From an uncultured Clostridia bacterium (lineage in GTDB: Bacteria; Bacillota; Clostridia; TANB77; CAG-508): 50,915 bases of DNA. The stretch lies in the NCBI GenBank assembly GCA_934129785.1, contig CAKOWW010000012.1:1-50915 (forward strand). The letters are read 5' to 3'. The notes below the pieces were generated by a model. The model made no database searches. It was not told where the DNA came from and was given only the letters and a program-made list of their open reading frames with translations. Position 1 is the first letter of the stretch. Each line of letters opens with the position of its first letter. Below are positions 1 to 7,045 of the stretch, piece by piece. The position numbers were made by a program, and so were the translations under genes.

Positions 1-35
1 GAGGATTTTTTTCACTCATAGCTAGAAGCTTTTAG

Positions 36-60
36 AACCCCATGTATAACATGGGGTTTT
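36..60 (+). terminator. Rho-independent terminator
   Basis: A perfect 10-bp stem (36-45 with 49-58) with a 3-base loop is followed by a short T tract. It reads on the plus strand, so it ends a transcript entering from left of the window. Confidence 0.75.
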
Positions 61-74
61 CATTAGCCAATAAA

Positions 75-107
75 AAAAAACAGTATTTACTGTTTTTTCT
101 TTTTTGT
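75..107. terminator. Bidirectional terminator hairpin
   Basis: A-run, CAGT/ACTG stem and T-run (75-85 with 88-98) form a hairpin with poly-A and poly-T on the two sides. It can end the minus-strand toxin-antitoxin-chaperone transcript and anything arriving on the plus strand. Confidence 0.55.
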
Positions 108-117
108 TACTGATGGT
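92..117 (+). repeat. Left att-like direct repeat
   Basis: This 26-base stretch matches 3183-3208 at 22 of 26 positions. The right copy includes the 3' end of tRNA-Leu(CAA), the classical target of tyrosine integrases. The left copy would be the diverged other end of an integrated element. The T-rich part lowers its weight; the shared TACYGATGGT core carries most of the signal. Confidence 0.4.
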
Positions 118-226
118 CTATTTACCATATTAATTCATAAAATCTTAAGCATTTTTACTACCTAATGCCACTAAAATCAGTATTTTTCTTGTTTTGTTAA
201 CTTCTTGAAAATATTAAGAACTCTTC

Positions 227-256
227 CTATTGCATTATTTACTGCATTAATTTTAT
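227..256 (+). repeat. Paired GCATTA repeats, possible arm-type sites (left)
   Basis: CTATTGCATTA, a 6-base gap, then GCATTAATTTTAT. The same pair, with a 5-base gap, occurs at 3112-3140. Tandem short direct repeats just inside both putative ends are what arm-type integrase binding sites look like; this role is inferred. Confidence 0.4.
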
Positions 257-344
257 ATCACATCACTTACTAAAATCCAATATGACACCAGTCAATAAAT
301 TTCATATAATATTTGCTAATTCTAATACTAAAAAAGAACTATTG

Positions 345-749
345 CTAGTTCTCTTCTTGGTCTTTAACTAATTTATTAACATTGATTGTAGGCAATATTA
401 AAGGTGTTATATTTGCATTTGCGGTATATGTAGATACTATCGCCCTTACATATGGATATAATATTGCTATAGCATTTGCTTTCAACATTTCTGGATTGCA
501 ACCATCTACCATAAAGTATCCTGTTAAATTTACTTTCATTTCAAAAGGTTTATTATTTTGCTCAGCATTTTCAAATATTATAGTCTGTAATGTAATATTC
601 ATATTCTTATCTTTTATTTCTATGGTTGGTTTTATCTTTAAATCTATTGTCGTTCCCTCTTTATTTGGTTGAAAATTCATATTCTTTTTAAAATATATTT
701 CATTTACTTCATATCTTATAAACTTTAATACACTTTCATATTTTTTCAT
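345..749 (-). CDS. SecB-like chaperone of a toxin-antitoxin-chaperone locus
   Basis: 134 residues, read as a SecB-family chaperone. The C-terminal half has the SecB pattern: an NAIAILYPYVRA helix start near residue 100 followed by a hydrophobic strand ending in LILPTINVNKL. SecB proteins bind unfolded clients; copies next to toxin-antitoxin pairs stabilise the antitoxin instead of serving general secretion. Start chosen at 749 because the preceding stop (TAA) leads directly into ATGAAAAAA with a GGTGGG-like ribosome site; a start 8 codons earlier would overlap the antitoxin gene. Third gene of a tight minus-strand operon. Confidence 0.8.
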   Translation of the reverse strand: MKKYESVLKFIRYEVNEIYFKKNMNFQPNKEGTTIDLKIKPTIEIKDKNMNITLQTIIFENAEQNNKPFEMKVNLTGYFMVDGCNPEMLKANAIAILYPYVRAIVSTYTANANITPLILPTINVNKLVKDQEEN

Positions 750-750
750 T

Positions 751-1014
751 TTATGCCGCCCACCCCAAATCATTATTCTCTATATTTTCATTTCTTTTTT
801 CTTTACTGTTTTTTGATATATGTAAATAAAAGTTGTTATACTCAGTAGTAAAAGCTATATACTTTTCTTCATATTCATTTACTATAATATCTTTGTATTC
901 ATAAATATCATTAAATTCTTCGTCTGTTTCTTTAATTGCTTGTTCTAGTTGTTCTTTTGTTGTATTTCTAATTTTACTTTTTATTTTTTCAATCAATTTA
1001 GGATTATTAATCAT
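751..1014 (-). CDS. Putative chaperone-dependent antitoxin
   Basis: 87 residues, strongly acidic and helical, with no recognised domain. It sits between an ADP-ribosyltransferase-like gene and a SecB-like chaperone, the antitoxin position of CmdTAC-type systems. In toxin-antitoxin-chaperone systems a C-terminal chaperone-addiction segment makes the antitoxin need SecB; the short terminal NNDLGWAA patch after a charged stretch could play that part (inference). AGGAGG lies 8 bases before the ATG and overlaps the end of the toxin gene; the next gene starts one base after this stop, implying translational coupling. Confidence 0.65.
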   Translation of the reverse strand: MINNPKLIEKIKSKIRNTTKEQLEQAIKETDEEFNDIYEYKDIIVNEYEEKYIAFTTEYNNFYLHISKNSKEKRNENIENNDLGWAA

Positions 1015-1019
1015 TTGAT

Positions 1020-1649
1020 TTACCTCCTATTCTTAATAACCAAATCATAACTTGTTTTATAATCTTCATTTTCTCTATCTTCTTTTACCTTCTCAGTCTT
1101 TACGATAGCTCTTAAATTTTTAACACATATTTGTTTTTGTGTTCCTGAAATAAAATTATCTTCTTTAGCTTTGTCTTTTTTTATAATTCCCCTATCATAG
1201 TCAGCACATACAACATCAAACTCCGATAAGTATTTTTCTTTTTTTACATTTTCAAGCTTTTCTAATGCTGCTATAATATATTTATCTCCCTTTTTTAATA
1301 TATTCTTATATTCTTCTTCTGAATAGTTTTGTTTAATTACATCCAAAAAAGTATCAAATATATCACATCCATAAGGCGTACTTAAATCAACCATTTCGTA
1401 ATCTTTTACATCTATTTTAGTTAACAATATTGATGCTTTCTTCAATTCTTCTTCGTTTTCAATATATTGTTTTTTTAATACTCCTATAATTTTCCATTCT
1501 ATAGCATAATATAAGTCTTCAAAAAAATATACTCCTTTTCCTAACCAATGTCCTTTGCTAGGCGGTGACATATAGAAACCATTATTTAGAATAGATTTAA
1601 CATTATTTCTATGTGTTGTATGATATCCTTCTAATATTGCTTTATCCAT
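1020..1649 (-). CDS. ADP-ribosyltransferase-like toxin (CmdT-like)
   Basis: 209 residues. The N-terminus has the fold signature of PARP/diphtheria-type ADP-ribosyltransferases: GYHTTH (H10), an NGF strand, then WLGKGVYFFED (Y41) and an AIEW helix. A late TQKQICVKNL strand (Q171 or Q173) can supply the third position of an H-Y-[EQ] triad. Known CmdT enzymes ADP-ribosylate mRNA to abort phage infection; that this protein does so is inferred from its operon partners (antitoxin 5 bases on, then a SecB-like chaperone). AGGAG lies 6 bases before the ATG. Alternative: a DUF3990-type ART toxin with another target. Confidence 0.65.
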   Translation of the reverse strand: MDKAILEGYHTTHRNNVKSILNNGFYMSPPSKGHWLGKGVYFFEDLYYAIEWKIIGVLKKQYIENEEELKKASILLTKIDVKDYEMVDLSTPYGCDIFDTFLDVIKQNYSEEEYKNILKKGDKYIIAALEKLENVKKEKYLSEFDVVCADYDRGIIKKDKAKEDNFISGTQKQICVKNLRAIVKTEKVKEDRENEDYKTSYDLVIKNRR

Positions 1650-1693
1650 TTCTACTCCTAGTATTATATTATATTCTTTGTATTTTAGAATAG

Positions 1694-1720
1694 TTTATAC
1701 CAAAAATAAAAATATTGCAA
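1694..1720 (-). promoter_or_regulatory. Candidate promoter of the toxin-antitoxin-chaperone operon
   Basis: TTGCAA (1715-1720) and an extended -10 TGGTATAAA (TATAAA 1694-1699) with a 15-base spacer, about 45 bases upstream of the toxin start. The spacer is short; a second TATAAT-like box nearer 1666 is an alternative. Confidence 0.35.
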
Positions 1721-2018
1721 GACTTTTTCATCGCAAACTTTGACATAATTCGACAAAACAATTATACAACATATTTTCTTGATTGTCATATTAAGTTTTT
1801 GTTACATAAGTATTACCATTATATTACATTATACCACTTTTTTTAAATTATGTAAATACACTCGATTTTTTCTTGAAACCACATTCTAAATCGACATTTC
1901 ACAATCCACTTTAAGTCGTTTTATTTTTTTAGTAGAGTAATTATATGCCTTGATTTTCAGTCATTTTTTATGTTTTTGCGTTTTATGACAAAATTCGACA
2001 GTGTTTTTATTTTTGGTG

Positions 2019-2027
2019 TGATATAGT
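2019..2027 (+). promoter_or_regulatory. Extended -10 for the 2050 gene
   Basis: TGATATAGT is an extended -10 (TG-A-TATAGT) 22 bases before the start at 2050. No good -35 is visible at the usual distance. Confidence 0.4.
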
Positions 2028-2049
2028 ATAGAAAAAAGGAGTGATTTAT

Positions 2050-2343
2050 ATGCCTATGATAAGAAAAGAAAATCTTAAAGAATATGAAAAATTATTAGAA
2101 CTTTATAAAAATAAAGATTTTTCAACAGCTAGAAATGAGAAAGAAAAAGAAGTTGAATTGAGTGTCCTTAAAGAGCTTATGCAACTAAAACCTATAATTG
2201 GTAAACTTTTAAAAAACGATACAACTAATTATTTATCAAGATTAAATGAAATGGATTCGACAATTGAAGGATTTCCCACTTTAATTAATACTATGCAAAA
2301 CTATCTTCAAAGTAATATTCAAGCAATTAAAAATAGAAAATAA
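2050..2343 (+). CDS. Small helical protein of unknown function
   Basis: 97 residues, charged, predicted mostly helical, no recognised family. Start at 2050 is set by AAAGGAG eight bases upstream; a GTG three codons earlier lies inside that site. It diverges from the toxin operon and is inside the remnant element, so it may be element cargo or a regulator, but nothing in the sequence shows DNA binding. Confidence 0.6.
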   Translation: MPMIRKENLKEYEKLLELYKNKDFSTARNEKEKEVELSVLKELMQLKPIIGKLLKNDTTNYLSRLNEMDSTIEGFPTLINTMQNYLQSNIQAIKNRK

Positions 2344-2354
2344 AAAGAAGGATT

Positions 2355-2872
2355 TTACATCTTTGTACAATAATTCAATGCAATTCATCCACTTGGAGTT
2401 AATCCAAATCCATTTTGAACCTTTGTTACTGTTGTTACTGCTCCACGTTTTAATTCATTAGTATATTGATTTCCTAATCTTTTATTTTGATATCTTGCAT
2501 TAGACGTTAATTGTTTATATCCTTTTATTTTATACTTTGTACCTGCTCCTGTTCTAACATTTAAAACACTAGCATTAACTTTGTATTTTCCTGTTAAAAC
2601 TATTTCAAACCAGAAATAGTTTTAACAGGAGTTTGTGTTGAAGGCATATAGCTTGTTAAATAACTACTAGAAACCCATCTATTTGTTCCTACTCTACTCC
2701 AGCCATCTCTTGTTTCATATACTAATACTGCTGTACCATATTTATAAGAACCTATTATGCTTCCATTTACATTACAGTACCTTGCATGTTCAGGCAAATA
2801 CCCTTGTTTCATATAATTTTCGCATTTTCCTACAATTTGGTTTCTTGTCAAACTAATCATGCTTTCCTTCAT
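2355..2872 (-). pseudogene. Endolysin C-terminal tail (two SH3 domains), broken
   Basis: Reads as the C-terminal half of a phage-type endolysin. The first SH3 domain (ARYCNVNG to WVSSSYL) lies in the upstream frame. A 17-bp inverted repeat at 2590-2629 then shifts the frame, and a second SH3 domain with VLNVRTGAGTKYK and LTSNARYQNKRLGN follows. Near its end GLTPSG is followed by TGA (2385-2387) where the family has Trp, then IALNYCTK and a TAA at 2355. No catalytic domain remains. The frameshift and the stop mark it as decayed, unless TGA is read through. Confidence 0.7.
2590..2629. repeat. Perfect 17-bp inverted repeat, 6-base loop
   Basis: The arms 2590-2606 and 2613-2629 are exact reverse complements around AAACCA. 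The repeat sits at the junction of the two SH3 domains and coincides with the frameshift, as expected if a template switch made it. Confidence 0.85.
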
Positions 2873-2925
2873 TGCAGCATTTGATTTTTTGTTTTCTTTT
2901 AATTGTAACGAAAAATATAATATCT

Positions 2926-3107
2926 GCTCTTCTTTACATTCTCATAAATTAAGACACACTTTTATAACAAGATGTGTTGAAAAAGGACTTTTCCCAAAAG
3001 TAATACAGAGTCTAGTTGGACATATTGAAGGTAGTACAATAACAAATGATGTTTATACTTCTATATCAAATGATTTTATTCAACAAGAGCTAAAAAAACT
3101 AAATTAA
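2926..3107 (+). pseudogene. Tyrosine recombinase (integrase) C-terminal fragment
   Basis: About 60 residues match the end of phage/ICE integrases: HKLRHTF (box II His and Arg), then SLVGH (His), then NDVYTSIS, whose Tyr is the nucleophile. The first 300 or so residues are missing; an upstream ORF start at 2859 reads through unrelated sequence. It ends about 90 bases before the 3' end of tRNA-Leu, the usual position of an integrase at its attachment site. Confidence 0.8.
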
Positions 3108-3111
3108 AAGT

Positions 3112-3140
3112 CTATTGCATTAGTATTGCATTAATTTTAT
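3112..3140 (+). repeat. Paired GCATTA repeats, possible arm-type sites (right)
   Basis: CTATTGCATTA, a 5-base gap, then GCATTAATTTTAT, mirroring 227-256 in sequence and orientation. It lies between the integrase fragment and the tRNA. Confidence 0.4.
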
Positions 3141-3146
3141 AAAAAC

Positions 3147-3190
3147 AAACCTTGTAAAGTGCTTATATTTCAGCAGTTACAAGGTTTTTC
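3147..3190 (+). terminator. Terminator after the integrase fragment
   Basis: An 11-bp stem (3147-3157 with 3177-3187) is followed by T residues. Confidence 0.65.
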
Positions 3191-3208
3191 TTATTTGGTA
3201 CCGATGGT
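3183..3208 (+). repeat. Right att-like repeat overlapping tRNA-Leu 3' end
   Basis: Partner of 92-117 (22 of 26 identical). It covers the CCA end and acceptor 3' strand of tRNA-Leu(CAA), which tyrosine integrases commonly use and restore. Confidence 0.4.
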
Positions 3209-3278
3209 GGGACTCGAACCCACATGGTTTCCCGCTGGATTTTGAATCCAGTGCGTCTACCAATTCCGCCACATCGGC
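3199..3278 (-). tRNA. tRNA-Leu(CAA)
   Basis: Cloverleaf with GCCGATG acceptor, GGTTCGAGTCC T-loop, a long class II variable arm and an anticodon loop TTCAAAA giving CAA. CCA is encoded at 3196-3198. It abuts the remnant integrase. Confidence 0.95.
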
Positions 3279-3409
3279 ATATAAAATATATACTAATACA
3301 TATTAGCACATATTTTACATTTTGTCTACTATTTAATTTTATTTTTTTGTGTCTTCTCTTTCTAACACATTTTTGATTACATCATTATTTGCTATTAGTA
3401 TTATTGCAC

Positions 3410-5731
3410 TTATTTCTCGCTATTTTTTATATCAACATCAAATTCAAAAACAGTTACAGTCTTAACATTCACTTTAGAAAATTCATCTTTTTCATCCTCA
3501 AGTTCTGCAATTTTAAAAGTATTTTTATTTTTTAATTTTAATACTAAATTCGAAACATCAACTAACATTTTTGTAGATAAATCTTGTCCTACTGGCAATG
3601 TTTTATTTTGATTATCATAAAATATGCAATTAGTAAAACTTATAGCATTTGAACCTTCTTTTAGGTTTAATTTATAAAAATTAATTTTGTTTCCTTCTTT
3701 TCTTATTGCCTCTGCAATTTCATTTTCTGGATTTATATTAAATATATTAAACATTCTGTCATCTAGTTTGTCATCTATAATAGCTTTATAAACTGGTAAA
3801 TTTTCTGGTATAACCACTTTTTCTAATGCTTTTTTTACAGTTGATATAACATTTTCTATTGTTAATTTAAATCCTATTTGTTTTGTGTTTTTCCCTATTT
3901 CTAGAATATTAAACCTATCTTTTGGTAATTCTCTATGTTTCTTATTCTTAATTTTTGATATTTTTGTATTATCTTGGCTTAGTCCACCAAATATATCAAA
4001 TTCTTCATTTTCAAGTAAAGCCTTTTCTTGGGTTGCTTCTTTTTTTATTTCTTTTAGTTCTGTTTCTATATCTTTTGGCAAATAGTCATTTATTTTAATT
4101 TTATTTACTAATTCTAAAACTTTAGTTGTCATGATATATGTACTATCTGTTTCTAATTTATTTAATAGCTTTCTTTGCATTTTATCCATTGTCTTTCCAA
4201 ATTTCTCTATGTCTTCTTCATAATCAAATGTCTTTTCAATTTTATTAACTATATTTACTTCTTCTTGTTCTCCTTCAGGCAATGTAGTCATTTCATCTTT
4301 GTTACTGTATTTCCAAAATTCAAATATACTTTTTTTATGATTATCTATTTCTTCTATAAATGCTGTCGCATTTTCTATCTTTTTAGTCATATTTTTATTT
4401 TTTAATTTTAAGCTATTTAAATCCATTAAAATATTTTTTAATTCATTTTCTTTAGAATTTATTACTTTATATATATCTATTAATTCTTCAATTGTATAAT
4501 TTGATTTTTTCCTTTTTGGCTTAATAATTTCCTGATTTTCTTCTTTTATTTGATTTTCACCATTTTCTTCTTGTTTTTCAGGTATTTGTTTTACTTTGCT
4601 TTTCTTATTTTTCTTGCTATATTTAAAATAATATTTGAATTTTCCCAAAAATGTTTTTTTACATTCTAAAAAGGTTGAAATTTGTTTTTCTTTTGCTAAA
4701 TATTCAATTTCTTGCCCAGCTATTTCTATTTTTAGTTTTTCTAATTTTTCTTTATTCTCTTTAATAAGTTCTTCTGCGACTTTCTGTTTATCTTCTCCTA
4801 TATTGTATTCTTCTGTTATCCATGTAGCAATGTCTTCGTATACTAGTTTTTTACCTTCAAGCTCAAATTCGATTTCTCCATCTTTAGTAATATTTGTTGT
4901 AAAACGGAAATAATGTGGCAATTCAGTTTGTAATATAAACATTGCTTTTAGTAATTTGTAAAATCTACTTGCTTCTTCCTTATCTTTTAATTTTATTTTA
5001 TATGAGCTTTTTATTTTTTGATATACTTCTGTTTCTCCAACTATATGAATACTTAATTTATTTGCCTTATCATATACTTCATATATTAATGGCCAGTCTT
5101 TAGTAAATAGCCATAAATAATTTTCTATATCTTCAAATTCTGATTTTTTTAGATATTCACTACTATATTCTGCATTTCTTATTGGTACAAATATTTTAGA
5201 AGCTCTCTTTTTTTCTATTTGTTTTTTTATTAAATAGAAAAAAGTTGAATAGTCTGTATCTTCTGTTGGAACTAACATAAAATATTGATCTGTATTTTCT
5301 GAATAATATATTTGCCATAAATAGTTATTTTCATATTTTACTTTAAATGGTACTTTTTTTGCTAGTTTATTTTGTTCTTCTTCTATTTTTTCTATTTCTT
5401 TTATATTAAGTTTTGTTAACATTTTTAAAAATGTTGTGTAATTTAATATATTTTCTTCACTTTCACTGTCTAAATAGCTTACTAGTGGTTTAGCTTTTTT
5501 ATATTTTTCGGCAATATCGTCTAATCTATTTGTTTGTGATAATAATATTTGTATATTTTTTGTTGGTATATATCTATATTGCCTATATTGCTTTTCATCA
5601 TAAAATTTAGGAACTCTAAATTCCAATGGTTTATATTTGCTTAAATCTTTTGGAATATTATTTAAATCTAGTCCTAAATATTCTAATTTTTCTTTTATAT
5701 CTGCATTTTGATTTGTTTTCTTTCTAGGCAC
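3410..5731 (-). CDS. Large conserved-looking protein of unknown function
   Basis: 773 residues, soluble, no signal peptide or membrane segment. Lysine- and glutamate-rich with predicted coiled-coil stretches around residues 320-360 and 415-480, and a basic Lys-rich linker near 375-415. The C-terminal 200 residues look globular. No family was recognised. Start is GTG at 5731 with AAGGAG six bases upstream. It follows the deacetylase gene by 16 bases, so the two are probably co-transcribed; a cell-envelope or cytoskeletal scaffold role is only a guess from that neighbour. Confidence 0.7.
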   Translation of the reverse strand: MPRKKTNQNADIKEKLEYLGLDLNNIPKDLSKYKPLEFRVPKFYDEKQYRQYRYIPTKNIQILLSQTNRLDDIAEKYKKAKPLVSYLDSESEENILNYTTFLKMLTKLNIKEIEKIEEEQNKLAKKVPFKVKYENNYLWQIYYSENTDQYFMLVPTEDTDYSTFFYLIKKQIEKKRASKIFVPIRNAEYSSEYLKKSEFEDIENYLWLFTKDWPLIYEVYDKANKLSIHIVGETEVYQKIKSSYKIKLKDKEEASRFYKLLKAMFILQTELPHYFRFTTNITKDGEIEFELEGKKLVYEDIATWITEEYNIGEDKQKVAEELIKENKEKLEKLKIEIAGQEIEYLAKEKQISTFLECKKTFLGKFKYYFKYSKKNKKSKVKQIPEKQEENGENQIKEENQEIIKPKRKKSNYTIEELIDIYKVINSKENELKNILMDLNSLKLKNKNMTKKIENATAFIEEIDNHKKSIFEFWKYSNKDEMTTLPEGEQEEVNIVNKIEKTFDYEEDIEKFGKTMDKMQRKLLNKLETDSTYIMTTKVLELVNKIKINDYLPKDIETELKEIKKEATQEKALLENEEFDIFGGLSQDNTKISKIKNKKHRELPKDRFNILEIGKNTKQIGFKLTIENVISTVKKALEKVVIPENLPVYKAIIDDKLDDRMFNIFNINPENEIAEAIRKEGNKINFYKLNLKEGSNAISFTNCIFYDNQNKTLPVGQDLSTKMLVDVSNLVLKLKNKNTFKIAELEDEKDEFSKVNVKTVTVFEFDVDIKNSEK

Positions 5732-5747
5732 TTTTTTCTCCTTCCGC

Positions 5748-6680
5748 TTATTTTATTATTTGATAAAAATTTTCAAATTCATATCCTTGTTCTTTTAGGT
5801 ATGAAATTATTTGAGGTAGTGTATCTGCTGTAACACTTTTAGCTTGTGCATCATGCATTAATATAACTACACTATTTTTTCCAGCTGTTGTTTCTTGTAA
5901 TCTTTTCATTTCAAATTCTGATGAAAGTTTATTTGTTTCAGCATCACCATTTAATGCATTCCAATCTACATGTTCTATATTATTTTGAAGTAACAATTCT
6001 TTTGCTTGTGCTTTTACTTCTGCATATTTTCCACCGGCTAAACCTCCTGGAAATCTAAATAAATGTGGATTATATTCTTGTTCTCCTAACGCATTTTTTA
6101 TTTTTTCATTACACATATTATATTCATCTAATACTGATTGTGGTGATTGATATATTTGTGAGTACACATGTGAAGTTCCATGTATTCCAATAAAGTGTCC
6201 CTCATCATACATTCTTTTTACCATTTCAGGTCTTACCTCTACATTGCTTCCTAAAACAAAAAATGATGCTTTTATGTTTTCTTGTTTTAATGTATCTAAT
6301 ATTTTAGAGGTTACAGATGATGGTCCATCGTCAAATGTTAAAAATGCTCTTTTAGTATCTGAATGGTAAATTTTTGATATATTTTCTTTCCCTGCTTCCG
6401 TTAAGTTAGGTAACTTTTCTTGCCTTTCTTTTTCTTTTTTAGCTTCTTCTGCTTTTATTTTTTCTTCTGCTTGATGGTTTATTGATTCTACTTGTGCTTT
6501 ATATTGTTTATATACTTTATATTCTTCTATTGTCTTTGATATGTTTTTTTGCATTAATATTACACATATAAAAGCGACTATTATCAATATTATTAATATT
6601 ATTTTTTTCTTGTCTAATTTTTGATTTGTTTCTATTTTATAAATATTTAGTTGATATTCATTTTCCTTATCATTTAGCAT
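5748..6680 (-). CDS. Membrane-anchored polysaccharide deacetylase
   Basis: 310 residues. A membrane anchor near residues 27-45 is followed by a Lys/Glu-rich stalk to about 100 and a NodB deacetylase domain. Motifs: TFDDGPS (about 114-120, catalytic and metal Asp), GIHGTSH (about 160-166, the two metal His), FRFPGG, DWNA and a final VILMHDA with catalytic His. All catalytic residues are present. The family removes N-acetyl groups from peptidoglycan or other surface glycans outside the membrane; PgdA-like activity is likely, the exact substrate unknown. AAGAAGG lies nine bases before the ATG. Confidence 0.9.
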   Translation of the reverse strand: MLNDKENEYQLNIYKIETNQKLDKKKIILIILIIVAFICVILMQKNISKTIEEYKVYKQYKAQVESINHQAEEKIKAEEAKKEKERQEKLPNLTEAGKENISKIYHSDTKRAFLTFDDGPSSVTSKILDTLKQENIKASFFVLGSNVEVRPEMVKRMYDEGHFIGIHGTSHVYSQIYQSPQSVLDEYNMCNEKIKNALGEQEYNPHLFRFPGGLAGGKYAEVKAQAKELLLQNNIEHVDWNALNGDAETNKLSSEFEMKRLQETTAGKNSVVILMHDAQAKSVTADTLPQIISYLKEQGYEFENFYQIIK

Positions 6681-6877
6681 TTTTCACAGCCTTCTTTTAC
6701 TCATTTATTGTTCACACACATTATATACTATTTTCGACATTTTTAAAAGCCTAATCGAACATTTTTCAAGTAAATTTGTTGTTAAATAATGATCTTTATA
6801 AATTTTTCAAAGGATATCTGAATATTTTTTATTTTTTTGTACATATTAATATTAAATTTTGAATGGAGGTGCTTTCT

Positions 6878-6970
6878 ATGTCAAAGAAAAATAAGAAAAA
6901 CAACAAAAATAATCAAAATAATAATAAACACAATGATGATGAAAGACAAAATGAAAAAAATTGTAGATAA
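6878..6970 (+). CDS. Tiny Asn/Lys-rich protein
   Basis: 30 residues, almost all Lys, Asn, Gln, Asp and Glu, with one Cys near the end. It is supported by a strong GGAGGT (6865-6870) seven bases before the ATG, its own intergenic space and a hairpin after the stop. It is the only plus-strand gene for some distance. Composition recalls very small spore- or nucleic-acid-associated proteins, but no family is recognised. Confidence 0.5.
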   Translation: MSKKNKKNNKNNQNNNKHNDDERQNEKNCR

Positions 6971-6979
6971 TTAAAATAA

Positions 6980-7028
6980 AAAAGATATATAGTATATTTT
7001 TAAATTAACAATATAATATATATCTTTT
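6980..7028. terminator. Convergent terminator hairpin
   Basis: Perfect 12-bp arms AAAAGATATATA (6980-6991) and their complement (7017-7028) between the convergent tiny ORF and metG. Confidence 0.5.
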
Positions 7029-7045
7029 ATTATAAATTATAGCAC

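Larger units (their letters stand above)
1650..2049. other. 400-base divergent intergenic region
   Basis: No gene seen. It contains several TTCGACA/TTTGACA-like words and, at both ends, the phrase TTTTTATTTTTGGT just upstream of an extended -10 element (minus strand near 1700, plus strand near 2013). The shared phrase may mark a common regulator or a duplicated promoter module. Confidence 0.4.
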
